39,351 nucleotides of DNA from an uncultured Oscillibacter sp. GTDB taxonomy: Bacteria > Bacillota > Clostridia > Oscillospirales > Oscillospiraceae. The stretch is taken from assembly GCA_910585385.1 (NCBI GenBank), contig CAJUDV010000021.1, forward strand, positions 1 through 39,351, in the 5' to 3' direction. The translations under genes and the position numbers were made by a program. Positions 32,099 through 39,351 of this stretch are shown here, piece after piece. Below the pieces are notes generated by a model, which did no database searches, had not been told where the DNA came from, and was given only the letters and a program-made list of their open reading frames with translations. Numbering within the stretch: position 1 is the stretch's first letter; the number at the start of each line of letters is the position of its first letter.

Positions 32099-33247
32099 AT
32101 GGTATACCGTACATTGGGCCGCACTGGCCTGCGGGTCAGCGAGATCGGCATGGGCTGCGAGGGATTTGTGGACAAACCCTACGAGGAGGTCCTGGCCCTT
32201 GTGGACCGGATGGAGGCCCTGGGCGTCAACTGCGTGGACCTCTACACCCCCAACCCGGAGGTGCGCTCCAACCTGGGCCGGGCTCTGCGGGGGCGGCGGG
32301 AGAAGTTCGTGCTCCAGGCCCACCTGTGCTCCGTCTGGAAGGACGGGCAGTACAAGCGCACCCGGAACATCGGCGAGGTCCGGGAGAGCTTTGCCGACCA
32401 GCTGGAGCGGCTGGAGACAGACCGGGTGGAGATCGGCATGATCCACTACGTGGACTCCCTGGCGGACTGGGACACGGTGGTGAACGGCCCGGTTATGGCC
32501 TACGCCCTGGAGCTGAGGGCGGCGGGGACCATCGGCTGCGTCGGCCTCTCCAGCCACAATCCCCAAGTGGCCCTGGCGGCGGTAAACACAGGGCTGATCG
32601 ACGTGCTGATGTTCAGCGTCAACCCCTGCTATGACCTCCAGCCCGCCGGGGAGGACGTGGAGGAGCTGTGGGCCCCCAAAAACTATGAAGGCAGCCTGGT
32701 AAACATGGACCCGGAGCGGCAGGCGCTGTATGAGACCTGCCAGCGGCTGGGGGTGGGGATCACGGTGATGAAGGCCTTCGGCGGCGGCGACCTGCTCAGC
32801 GCGGCCCTGTCCCCCGCCGGACGCGCCCTGACGCCCCTCCAATGCCTCCACTACGCCCTGACCCGCCCGGCGGTGGCCTCCGTCATGTGCGGCGCACGGA
32901 CGCTGGAAGACCTGGACGCCAGCGCCGCCTACGAGGACGCGCCGGAGCGTGAGCGGGACTACGCCGCCGCCCTGGCCGCCCTGCCCAGAATCAGCTGGCA
33001 GGGACACTGTATGTACTGCGGCCACTGCGCCCCCTGTCCCAAGGGCATTGACGTTGCGTCAGTGACCAAATTTTTGAACCTGTGCCGGGCCCAGGGCTCC
33101 GTGCCGGAGACGGTGCGGGAACACTACGCCCTGCTGTCCCACCGGGCGGCGGAGTGCGCTGCCTGCGGCGCCTGTGAGAGGCGGTGCCCCTTCGGCGTAC
33201 CCATCGTGGAGAATATGCGCCAGGCCGCCGCCCTGTTCGGCGGCTGA
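32099..33247 (+). CDS. Aldo/keto reductase with C-terminal ferredoxin-like domain
   Basis: A 382-residue fusion. Residues 1-285 form an AKR barrel (YRTLGRTGLRVSEIGMGCEG, CVDLYTPNPEVRSNLGRAL, GMIHYVDSLADWDTV, GCVGLSSHNPQVALAAV, GVGITVMKAFGGGDL). The tail carries two cysteine clusters, Cys304-x2-Cys-x2-Cys-x2-Cys-Pro (CMYCGHCAPCP) and CAACGACERRCP, expected to bind two [4Fe-4S] clusters. The canonical catalytic lysine position reads VLQAHLC instead of an xTK motif, so hydride transfer may be altered; the tyrosine of the tetrad is also uncertain. Substrate unknown; electron transfer between NAD(P)H and Fe-S partners is likely. AAGGAG lies nine bases before the start. The MerR gene follows 27 bases later. 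Confidence 0.88.
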   Translation: MVYRTLGRTGLRVSEIGMGCEGFVDKPYEEVLALVDRMEALGVNCVDLYTPNPEVRSNLGRALRGRREKFVLQAHLCSVWKDGQYKRTRNIGEVRESFADQLERLETDRVEIGMIHYVDSLADWDTVVNGPVMAYALELRAAGTIGCVGLSSHNPQVALAAVNTGLIDVLMFSVNPCYDLQPAGEDVEELWAPKNYEGSLVNMDPERQALYETCQRLGVGITVMKAFGGGDLLSAALSPAGRALTPLQCLHYALTRPAVASVMCGARTLEDLDASAAYEDAPERERDYAAALAALPRISWQGHCMYCGHCAPCPKGIDVASVTKFLNLCRAQGSVPETVREHYALLSHRAAECAACGACERRCPFGVPIVENMRQAAALFGG

Positions 33248-33274
33248 CCCGCCCGCACAAAAGGAGGAACGCCT

Positions 33275-33664
33275 ATGACCATCACAGAGGTCAGCAGGAA
33301 GTACGGCCTGACGCCGGACACCCTGCGCTACTACGAGCGCATCGGCCTGATTCCGCCGGTGCCCCGGGGAAAGAGCGGCGCCCGGAACTACGGCGAGGAG
33401 TCCTGCCAGTGGGTGGAGCTGATGAAATGTATGCGGGCCGCCGGCGTACAGATCGAGGCTCTGATTGACTACGCCGCCCTGGCCCAGCGGGGAGACGAGA
33501 CCCTGGAGGCCCGCCGGACCCTGCTGATCTGCCAGCGGGAGCAGCTGACCGCCCGCATGGCGGATATGCAGGCCTCCCTGGACCGGCTGGACTACAAAAT
33601 CGACCTCTACGCCCAACGGATCGCCCAGCGGAACGGCGTCCGGAAGGAGCGAGAAGAGGCCTAA
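33275..33664 (+). CDS. MerR-family transcriptional regulator (AdhR-like)
   Basis: A 129-residue activator: winged helix-turn-helix TITEVSRKYGLTPDTLRYYERIGLIPPVPR, then RNYGEESCQWVELMKCMRAAG and an antiparallel coiled coil of about 45 residues for dimerisation (LEARRTLLICQREQLTARMA, RLDYKIDLYAQRI). The three cysteines are not arranged as a metal site, and there is no large effector domain, as in AdhR/NmlR members that sense aldehydes or electrophiles. It lies in the same operon as the reductase, with AGGAGG six to seven bases before the start, and probably activates the 19-bp-spacer promoter at 32034. Confidence 0.9.
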   Translation: MTITEVSRKYGLTPDTLRYYERIGLIPPVPRGKSGARNYGEESCQWVELMKCMRAAGVQIEALIDYAALAQRGDETLEARRTLLICQREQLTARMADMQASLDRLDYKIDLYAQRIAQRNGVRKEREEA

Positions 33665-33670
33665 TCCCTT

Positions 33671-33706
33671 AAAAAAGCTGTCCGGAGTATTCCGGACAGC
33701 TTTTTT
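33671..33706 (+). terminator. Terminator of the reductase-MerR operon
   Basis: AAAAAAGCTGTCCGGA-GTAT-TCCGGACAGCTTTTTT, a 16-pair stem that contains its own T run. Confidence 0.92.
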
Positions 33707-33708
33707 CG

Positions 33709-33736
33709 GCATGTTGTCCCGTCCTGTCCATATAGT
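33709..33736 (+). promoter_or_regulatory. Possible sporulation sigma-E-type promoter
   Basis: GCATGTT, 13 bp, CATATAGT. Compared with the Bacillus sigma-E consensus (KMATATT / CATACAHT) there are about three differences. It precedes a SpoVB-like gene, which in Bacillus is sigma-E dependent. A sigma-A alternative with good spacing is not seen. Confidence 0.3.
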
Positions 33737-33812
33737 GATATAGTCAGCACAGCCCAAAAGACGCCGCCGCGCCTTTTCGGCCGTGCCGGCCAAGGCCCCG
33801 GCAGCGCGCTGA

Positions 33813-33843
33813 ATGAAAGAGAATCCCCCCGATTCTCTTTCAT
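33813..33843 (+). repeat. 13-bp inverted repeat upstream of the flippase gene
   Basis: ATGAAAGAGAATC-CCCCC-GATTCTCTTTCAT, perfect arms, 27 bases before the TTG start. No U tract follows, so it is an operator or an mRNA stem. Confidence 0.5.
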
Positions 33844-33870
33844 CGGGCCGACTATGAGGAGGTGGGAACG

Positions 33871-35394
33871 TTGAACAAAAAAAAGGGGTCCTCCATTGTG
33901 CGGGGCACACTGCTCCTCACCGCCGCCAATCTGCTGCTGCGGCTGGCGGCCATGAGCTTTCAGGTCTATCTCTCCGGGCGCATCGGCGCCGCGGGAATCG
34001 GCCTCTTGCAGCTGATCCTGTCTGTAAAGGCTATGTCCTTCACTGTAGGCTCCGCAGGCATCCGCACCTGCGCCATGTACCTCTCCGCCGAGGAATTTGG
34101 CCGAAACCGCCCGCAAGGGGTTCACGCCGTCCTGGCCGGGTGCTTTCAGTACAGCCTGACGTGCAGCATCGTGTCACTGTTTCTTCTCTGGCAGCTGGCG
34201 CCCTGGCTGGCGGAAAACTGGATCGGCGGTCCCACCGCCATCCCCTCCCTGCGGGTGTGCGCCATGATTCTGCCCATCTGCTGCCTGTACGGCGTCATGA
34301 CCGGCTATTTCACCGCCGCCGGACGCATTGGGGACTTGGTGGGCGTGGAGTTTCTGGAGCAGGGCTGCGCCATGGCGGTGACCTTTTTGCTCCTCTCCCG
34401 CTGGGCCGGGGCGGACGCGGGGCGGGCCTGTCTCTCCGTGGTGCTGGGCAGCGGCGCGGCGGCCCTGGTCTCCTACCGGGCACTGCGGCTTCTCCACAGG
34501 GGCGCCCTGCCGCCGGAGAAGGAGCCCCAAAAACCGCCCTACCGGCGCATCCTGCGGATCGCCCTGCCTCTGGCCGTGGCAGACGACCTGCGCTCCGGGC
34601 TGAACACCATTGAAAACCTCATTGTCCCCAAGCGGCTGGCCCGCTTCGCCGGCACCGCCAACGCCCTGGCGGACTACGGCGTGCTTCACGGCATGATGTT
34701 CCCCGTGCTGATGTTCCCCGCCGCCATCCTCTTCTCCCTGGCGGAGCTGCTGGTGCCGGAGTTCTCCCGCTGCGCCGCGGGGCGGCGGACGCCCCGCATC
34801 CGCTATCTGGTCCGGCGGGGACTGCGGGTCTCCCTGCTGTTCAGCCTCTGCGCCGCCGGGGTCCTCTACGCCGGAGCGGACGCCCTGGGAGAGCTCCTGT
34901 ATCACAACCGGGCCGTGGGCCCCGCCCTGCGCCTCTACGCTCCGCTGATTCCCCTGCTGTACACCGACGCCATTGTAGACGCCATCTGCAAGGGCCTGGG
35001 CCAGCAGAACGCCAACGCCCGGTACAACCTGCTGACCTCCTTCCTGGATGTAAGCTTCCTGTGGCTGCTGCTGCCTCACTACGGATTGAAGGGATACTAT
35101 CTCAGCTTTGCCGTCACCCATCTCATCAACTTCTGTCTCAGCCTCCGCCGTCTGCTGCTGGTCTCCGGGGCACGGCCGGAGATCAAACTGTCCCTGCGGG
35201 CCGTCCTCTGCGCCGCCGCCGCGGGGTGGAGCACATCCCTGCGGCCAGGAGGACCGGGCCTCCCCGGCGTTTTGCTGCCGGGGGCGTGGTATCTGGCGGT
35301 GCTGTTTCTCCTCTGGACGCTGTTCCGGGTAGTGCGCCTGGGGGATCTCCTCTGGCTCAGGAATCTGGCCCGGCGGCGCGGAAACCGGACATAA
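33871..35394 (+). CDS. SpoVB/MurJ-like oligosaccharide flippase (MOP superfamily)
   Basis: A 507-residue integral membrane protein with about 14 predicted helices and the MOP-type start IVRGTLLLTAANLLLRLAAM followed by SFQVYLSGRIGAAGIGLLQL. The repeated helix pattern with basic loops, LRSGLNTIENLIVPKRLARF and ALYHNRAVGPALRLYAPLIPL in outline, is as in SpoVB and polysaccharide lipid flippases; lipid-linked cell wall or spore cortex precursors are the likely cargo. It starts with TTG at 33871, eight bases after AGGAGG; an in-frame GTG at 33862 lies inside that site. Monocistronic, with a perfect inverted repeat and a possible sigma-E promoter upstream. Direct spoVB orthology is not proven. Confidence 0.85.
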   Translation: MNKKKGSSIVRGTLLLTAANLLLRLAAMSFQVYLSGRIGAAGIGLLQLILSVKAMSFTVGSAGIRTCAMYLSAEEFGRNRPQGVHAVLAGCFQYSLTCSIVSLFLLWQLAPWLAENWIGGPTAIPSLRVCAMILPICCLYGVMTGYFTAAGRIGDLVGVEFLEQGCAMAVTFLLLSRWAGADAGRACLSVVLGSGAAALVSYRALRLLHRGALPPEKEPQKPPYRRILRIALPLAVADDLRSGLNTIENLIVPKRLARFAGTANALADYGVLHGMMFPVLMFPAAILFSLAELLVPEFSRCAAGRRTPRIRYLVRRGLRVSLLFSLCAAGVLYAGADALGELLYHNRAVGPALRLYAPLIPLLYTDAIVDAICKGLGQQNANARYNLLTSFLDVSFLWLLLPHYGLKGYYLSFAVTHLINFCLSLRRLLLVSGARPEIKLSLRAVLCAAAAGWSTSLRPGGPGLPGVLLPGAWYLAVLFLLWTLFRVVRLGDLLWLRNLARRRGNRT

Positions 35395-35431
35395 ACACAC
35401 CGGCATGGCTAAAAGGCCATGCCGGTGTTTC
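35393..35431. terminator. Bidirectional terminator between the flippase and the PII-like gene
   Basis: ACACCGGCATGGC (35397-35409) and its complement (35416-35428) with a six-base loop, flanked by AAA and TTT, between two convergent genes. T runs are short. Confidence 0.7.
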
Positions 35432-35440
35432 CCGCTCTTT

Positions 35441-36106
35441 TCAATTCTCGCCGTCCAGCTGGCGGAGGCCCGCGATGTCGCTGACGGGCAGGGAAAAGGC
35501 CAGGGACTGGGCCGCCGAATGAATGCCCGCCTGACTCATCACCGCCTTCATAATGGGGGAGCGGTCCTCCTTCCGGGCCAGAATGAAGATCAGCTCCCGC
35601 TCCGCCGCGATGGACACGCCCAAAAACCTCCGGGCCAGCTCCGCGCCGGTGCCCTTGGCGTGGATGGAGGTCCCCCCCGTGGCCCCGGCGGCCCGGGCGG
35701 CGTCCATGACCTTATCTGTGCAGCCCTGGTTGGTAATCACAATAATCAGCTCGTGGGTCTGTTCCCTCTCCATACGCTCCTCCGCCTCCTGCTGCAAGAG
35801 ATAGTCTCTGGCGGCCGCGCCGCCGATGGTGGATACGGGCACCGTCATCAAAATGCCCCGGCCGGGAACATCCAGCCACAGCTCCTTGGCCGCCCGGCGC
35901 ACCAGGCGGGGGGAGTGGGGCGTCACGCACAGCAGCACCGTCTTTTCCGTGGCCTCCAGACCCAGACAGTCCAGAATCTCCGTGGTGGCCGTGCCCTGGC
36001 CCAAAACCGTCAGCACCAGAGGAACACCCTGGCTCTGGAACCAAGCGGCAAACTCCCCGCCCCGGCTGCGGTCCGTAATGGTGATCATGAGATTGGCTCC
36101 GCCCAT
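35441..36106 (-). CDS. Tandem PII-like (GlnB-fold) regulatory protein linked to DUF1538
   Basis: A 221-residue cytosolic protein that reads as two PII-like ferredoxin-fold domains: residues about 5-105 (ITITDRSRGGEFAAWFQSQG, GQGTATTEILDCLGLEATEK) and 112-205 (HELIIVITNQGCTDKVMDAARAAGATGG, then HAKGTGAELA and ELIFILARKEDRSPIMKAVM). Each half has a G-x-G-T/A element where PII proteins carry the start of the nucleotide-binding T-loop, but the canonical T-loop tyrosine and the KPG ATP-binding signature are absent. PII-like proteins commonly sense adenine nucleotides and gate transporters encoded next to them. It is the second gene behind the DUF1538 membrane protein (97-base gap), the likely partner. 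The start at 36106 has GAGGAG eight bases upstream. Confidence 0.75.
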   Translation of the reverse strand: MGGANLMITITDRSRGGEFAAWFQSQGVPLVLTVLGQGTATTEILDCLGLEATEKTVLLCVTPHSPRLVRRAAKELWLDVPGRGILMTVPVSTIGGAAARDYLLQQEAEERMEREQTHELIIVITNQGCTDKVMDAARAAGATGGTSIHAKGTGAELARRFLGVSIAAERELIFILARKEDRSPIMKAVMSQAGIHSAAQSLAFSLPVSDIAGLRQLDGEN

Positions 36107-36156
36107 GGCAGTCTCTCCTCTCCGCTGCGGCAGTTTTTCGGCCTTATATTTAGACG

Positions 36157-36175
36157 TTCGTCAAACTCCGACGAA
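36157..36175. repeat. Inverted repeat in the DUF1538-PII gap
   Basis: TTCGTC-N7-GACGAA. The left half with two further bases, TTCGTCAA, also forms the core of the palindrome at 10802-10826. Confidence 0.35.
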
Positions 36176-36203
36176 ACCCAAATCGCTTTATTGGAAATTC
36201 CTA

Positions 36204-37748
36204 TTACAGCTCAATGATCTCCTCCTCCGGCACAACGGCTTCCGGCGCGGCGGCCCTGCGCAGCTTCCACTGGTAGGCAAGGCCCAGCAGCTGAATGGTC
36301 AGCAGCGGCGTCATGGCCACCATCGCCACCACGCCGAAGGCGTCTGTGATCACATTCCCCCCCAGGGCCTGACAGGCCCCCATGGCAAAGGGCAGCAGGA
36401 ACGTGGCCGTCATGGGGCCGGAGGCCACGCCGCCGGAGTCAAAGGCGATGGCCGTGAAAATCCTGGGCACGAAGAAGGACAGGGCGATGGCAGCCAGATA
36501 CCCCGGCACCAGGAAATAAAAAATGGAGATTCCGGTTAAAATGCGAAGCATGGACAGTCCGATGGACACCGCCACGCCCACAGACAAGCTGGCGCTCATG
36601 GCCTTTCCGGGAATCGCCCCGGAGGTGATCTCCTCCACCTGGTGGTTCAGCACATGGACCGCCGGCTCCGCCTGGACGATATACCAGCCCATCAGCATTC
36701 CGATGGGCACCAGCACCCAGTTCCAATGGAGCTTCGCGATCTGCTGGCCTAAGTATGTACCCGCCGGCAGGAAACCCACGTTGACGCCGGTGAGAAAGAC
36801 CGCCAGTCCAAGACCAGTATACAGGAGACCCACCACAATTTTCAACACTTTTTTTCCGCTCATCCGCAGGGAGAGCACCTGAAAAACGGCAAAAAACACC
36901 GCGATGGGCGCAAGGCACACCACCACCTCCAGGGTATACTCCGGGAAAGCCCGCAGAAAGAGCCCCCACAGCGCCCGGCTGTCCGCCGCCGCGGCCGCCT
37001 CCGCCGGAACATAGGCCCCGGAGGCGGGATACACCAGAGACAAAATCAGCACCGCCAGAACCGGCCCCACGGAGCACAGCGCCACCAGGCCGAAGCTGTC
37101 CTGGGCGGCGTTCTCGTCGCTGCGGATAGAGGACACGCCCACGCCCAGGGCCATAATAAAGGGCACCGTCATGGGCCCGGTGGTGACGCCGCCGGAGTCA
37201 AAGGCAATGGCCAGGAAATCCTTTGGCACAAAGCAGGCCAGAATAAAAATCACCAGATAGGAGGCGATCAGCAGCCCGTTGAGGGGAATGCGGAACAGGA
37301 TGCGCAGCAGGGCCACCACCAGGAAGACCCCCACGCCCACGGCCACAGCCCCCATCAGCACAGAGCCCGGCACGCTGGGCACCTGCTCCGCCAGCACCTG
37401 GAGGTCCGGCTCTGAGATGGTGACCACCACGCCGATCAAAAAGCTCACCGCCACCACCACCCAGAGCTTCCGGGAGCGGGTCATATGGGCGCCCACCCGC
37501 TCACCGATGGGGGTCATGGCCATCTCCGCCCCCAGAGTGAAGAGCCCCATGCCTGCAATCAGCAGCACGGCGCCCATCAAAAAGGCCAGGAGGGTGTCCG
37601 TGGGCACCGGAGAGATGGTGAAGCTCAGCGCCAGCACGATGGCTGTGATGGGCAGCACGGAGGCCAGAGCCTCCCGGACCTTTTCGCCCAGAATCGTACG
37701 GGTATTTCCTATTTTTTCGCGCCAGCGCGCCCGCAGACTGCCCCGCAA
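36204..37748 (-). CDS. DUF1538 integral membrane protein, duplicated
   Basis: A 514-residue protein with about 12-14 helices in two homologous halves. The signature AIAFDSGGVTTGPMTVPF recurs as AIAFDSGGVASGPMTATF, each followed by a glycine-rich helix and an LVALCSVGPVL or VVAMVAMTPLL stretch; an inverted-repeat transporter or channel fold is plausible. The soluble ends are short and the C-terminus is acidic (VVPEEEIIEL). The family has no established function. The start is TTG at 37748, eight bases after AGGAGG; the next in-frame Met lies far inside a helix. The PII-like gene downstream suggests that transport is gated by nucleotide or carbon/nitrogen state. Confidence 0.88.
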   Translation of the reverse strand: MRGSLRARWREKIGNTRTILGEKVREALASVLPITAIVLALSFTISPVPTDTLLAFLMGAVLLIAGMGLFTLGAEMAMTPIGERVGAHMTRSRKLWVVVAVSFLIGVVVTISEPDLQVLAEQVPSVPGSVLMGAVAVGVGVFLVVALLRILFRIPLNGLLIASYLVIFILACFVPKDFLAIAFDSGGVTTGPMTVPFIMALGVGVSSIRSDENAAQDSFGLVALCSVGPVLAVLILSLVYPASGAYVPAEAAAAADSRALWGLFLRAFPEYTLEVVVCLAPIAVFFAVFQVLSLRMSGKKVLKIVVGLLYTGLGLAVFLTGVNVGFLPAGTYLGQQIAKLHWNWVLVPIGMLMGWYIVQAEPAVHVLNHQVEEITSGAIPGKAMSASLSVGVAVSIGLSMLRILTGISIFYFLVPGYLAAIALSFFVPRIFTAIAFDSGGVASGPMTATFLLPFAMGACQALGGNVITDAFGVVAMVAMTPLLTIQLLGLAYQWKLRRAAAPEAVVPEEEIIEL

Positions 37749-37788
37749 CCTCGCCGCCTCCTCTCAAGCTGAAATGCGTATTTAAGTT

Positions 37789-37818
37789 ATAATATCATGT
37801 GAAGAATGTCTCTTTCAA
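37789..37818 (-). promoter_or_regulatory. Promoter of the DUF1538-PII operon
   Basis: Minus strand TTGAAA (37813-37818), 18-bp spacer, TATTAT (37789-37794). Confidence 0.6.
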
Positions 37819-37879
37819 GGGAAGTGTCCGATGTTTAACAATTTTTTAGCAAATTTCCAGAGGGGGAAATCCGGTCTCG

Positions 37880-37908
37880 TTGATTTTACCGGGGAAATTT
37901 GGTAAAAT
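37880..37908 (+). promoter_or_regulatory. Promoter of the patatin gene with embedded inverted repeat
   Basis: TTGATT (37880-37885), 17-bp spacer, TAAAAT (37903-37908). The eight-base arms ATTTTACC (37883-37890) and GGTAAAAT (37901-37908) are exact complements ten bases apart and span the space between the two promoter boxes, a position where a repressor would exclude polymerase. Confidence 0.65.
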
Positions 37909-38027
37909 AAATTGTAAACCTCTGTGCCAAAGAGACAGGGAACCCGGGCCTCCTCCCCGCGGAGGGGATTTTGAGAGGCCGCCAATTTCCCCGCCCCGCC
38001 AGAAGACCTCTTCAAAGGAGATATTTT

Positions 38028-38891
38028 ATGAAAACCGCACTGGTTCTGGAGGGCGGCGCCCTCCGCACGATCTTCTCCGCCGGCGTCTGCGACGCCCTCC
38101 TGGATGCAAACCTCCCTCTGCCAGACTACACCGTGGGCGTCTCCGCCGGCGCCGCCTACGGCGTCAGCTACCTCTCCCGCCAGAGCAGGCGGAATCTGCG
38201 CCTCATCACCTCCTATGTGCGAGACCCCCGCTACATGGCCTGGCGAAACTGGGTGAACCCCCATAACCGCTCCTATTTCGGCCTGGAATTCGCCTACGAG
38301 ACCATCCCCAACCAACTGGTCCCCTTTGACTACGACACCTTTGAGGCCTATCCCGGCACCGTGGAGGCCGTGGTCACCAATCTGGACACAGGCCTGGCGG
38401 AATATCTGCCGGTGCCCCGGCGGGATGATCACAACCTCCTGCTCCAGGCCACCTGCGCCATTCCGCTGATGTTCCCCATCTACCACCTGGAGGGCCGCCC
38501 CTATCTGGACGGCGGCTGCGCCGACGCCATTCCCTGGCGGCGGGCCTTTGAGGCGGGCTGTGACCGCGTCCTGGTGGTCCTGACCCGGGAGCGGGACTTT
38601 CACAAGGGCAGCGACAAGAGCCTGCGGGTGCTGGAGCGGACCTTCCGCCAATATCCCCGGTTTCTCGCCGCCATGCGCACCCGGGCGGAGCGGTACAACC
38701 AGAGCCGGGCGGAGCTCTTCGCCCTGGAGCGGGCCGGGAAAGTACGGGTCATCGCGCCGGAGGACACCCTGGGCTGCTCCCGGACGGAGAAGAATCTGGA
38801 CACCCTGCGGGCGCTGTGGCAGCAGGGCTACTTTGCCGGCCGCCGCGCCGCCGGGGACCTCCGCGCCTTCTGGACGGCGGACGCGTGCTGA
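38028..38891 (+). CDS. Patatin-like phospholipase
   Basis: A 287-residue serine lipid hydrolase. Visible: oxyanion glycine motif LEGGALR (residues 7-13), nucleophile Ser39 in GVSAG, and the dyad aspartate Asp161 in YLDGGCADAIP. The remaining helices (DYDTFEAYPGTVEAVVTNLD, RDFHKGSDKSLRVLERTFRQ) match the compact bacterial RssA/YchK-like type. No signal peptide is present, so it acts inside the cell on membrane lipids or acyl esters; substrate unknown. AAAGGAG lies seven bases before the start; an in-frame ATG-less extension upstream is excluded. Monocistronic, with its own promoter and operator-like repeat. Confidence 0.92.
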   Translation: MKTALVLEGGALRTIFSAGVCDALLDANLPLPDYTVGVSAGAAYGVSYLSRQSRRNLRLITSYVRDPRYMAWRNWVNPHNRSYFGLEFAYETIPNQLVPFDYDTFEAYPGTVEAVVTNLDTGLAEYLPVPRRDDHNLLLQATCAIPLMFPIYHLEGRPYLDGGCADAIPWRRAFEAGCDRVLVVLTRERDFHKGSDKSLRVLERTFRQYPRFLAAMRTRAERYNQSRAELFALERAGKVRVIAPEDTLGCSRTEKNLDTLRALWQQGYFAGRRAAGDLRAFWTADAC

Positions 38892-39048
38892 CCTACGGGG
38901 GATTGCTTTTGAGCTAAATATACGCAATCGTTTTCGGATTTTATCTATTTTGCATATATTTCAATTAAATGTTTGGCATTTTCTCCAATAGTTTACGCAA
39001 ATTTTGCATTCTTTGCCTTGAGCTCTTTCCTTTCCCATTTCCAACATA

Positions 39049-39054
39049 TATAAT
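39049..39054 (+). promoter_or_regulatory. Likely -10 box of the Na/Pi cotransporter gene
   Basis: Consensus TATAAT. The -35 region 17 bp upstream reads TTTCCT, a weak match. The surrounding 230 bases are strongly AT-rich and carry two TTTTGCAT words (about 38950 and 39002), possibly activator sites; no terminator for the patatin gene is obvious there. Confidence 0.45.
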
Positions 39055-39128
39055 AGTAACGCGTCATAAACTTGACAGCGGCCCGGATTTTCTCTGCACT
39101 CCGGAAAATGGATCAAAGGAGCGTCGGT

Positions 39129-39351
39129 ATGGATATTTTTTCACTCTTTACCCTCTGCGGCGGACTGGCCTTCTTCCTCTACGGCATGACCACCATGTCC
39201 AAGAGCCTGGAGAAGATGGCCGGCGGCAAGCTGGAACGGCTGCTCAAACACATGACCTCCAATCCCCTCAAGAGCCTTCTGCTGGGGGCCGGCATCACCA
39301 TCGCCATCCAGTCCTCCTCCGCCATGACGGTGATGCTGGTGGGCCTGGTGA
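39129..39351 (+). CDS. Na/Pi cotransporter family protein, 5' part
   Basis: The first 74 codons of a membrane protein cut by the right edge of the window. It starts MDIFSLFTLCGGLAFFLYGM, then TTMSKSLEKMAGGKLERLL, LLLGAGITIAIQSSSAMTVM; the QSSSA motif is the transport signature of the Na/Pi cotransporter (NptA/PNaS) family. Many bacterial members end in a PhoU-like domain, which would lie outside the window. GGAG lies nine bases before the start. Phosphate uptake driven by sodium is the family role. Confidence 0.88.
   Translation, partial: MDIFSLFTLCGGLAFFLYGMTTMSKSLEKMAGGKLERLLKHMTSNPLKSLLLGAGITIAIQSSSAMTVMLVGLV

Overview
The window is GC-rich (roughly 60 percent or more in coding regions) and reads as a chromosomal core segment of an anaerobic, low-GC-type Firmicute lineage with secondarily high GC, most likely a gut clostridium of the Oscillospiraceae. 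Reasons: the Bacillus/Clostridium-type order glmU-prs-pth-mfd-foldase lipoprotein on one strand, a CIRCE-controlled groESL operon, a small clostridial ferredoxin beside a butyrate-type thiolase, SLH-domain surface proteins, a SpoVB-like flippase, strong AGGAGG-type ribosome binding sites and sigma-A promoters with 17-bp spacers. No phage, transposase, CRISPR array, tRNA or rRNA gene is visible.

Layout. 1-292: two tandem minus-strand promoters firing out of the left edge. 293-2043: an ABC-F antibiotic-resistance-type ATPase with a complete attenuation leader (promoter, six-codon leader ORF, terminator). 2067-3778: a lipoprotein, rpe (ribulose-5-phosphate epimerase) behind a structured GC-rich leader, and a small DUF6809-like protein. 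3819-5665: two small XRE-type regulators, each with a divergent partner and operator-like repeats, on either side of recR. 5691-8922: a large secreted SLH protein with a phosphodiester glycosidase domain. 9030-10791: ferredoxin and, convergent to it, an acetyl-CoA acetyltransferase with Rex-like operators. 10924-18495: the long minus-strand operon glmU-prs-pth-mfd-foldase. 18706-23472: plus-strand trmL-pgk, then tpiA and gpmI (lower glycolysis), with a duplicated fragment of the pgk 3' end. 23643-25695: an SLH serine hydrolase. 25842-27343: nfeD-stomatin operon. 27488-29629: rRNA methyltransferase and lipid kinase. 29704-31890: groES-groEL. 32034-33706: aldo/keto reductase and MerR regulator under a MerR-type 19-bp-spacer promoter. 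33709-35431: SpoVB-like flippase. 35441-37818: DUF1538 membrane protein with a tandem PII-like protein. 37880-38891: patatin phospholipase. 39129-39351: start of a Na/Pi cotransporter.

How the parts fit: the core genes cover cell-wall precursor synthesis (glmU), PRPP, translation recycling (pth, trmL, rRNA methylase), repair (mfd, recR), lower glycolysis and chaperones. The accessory interest lies in regulation: an antibiotic-type attenuator, several autoregulatory switches, Rex-like redox control of thiolase, a MerR switch, and a PII-like sensor paired with an uncharacterised membrane protein. All functional calls come from reading the translated sequence; none was checked by database search.
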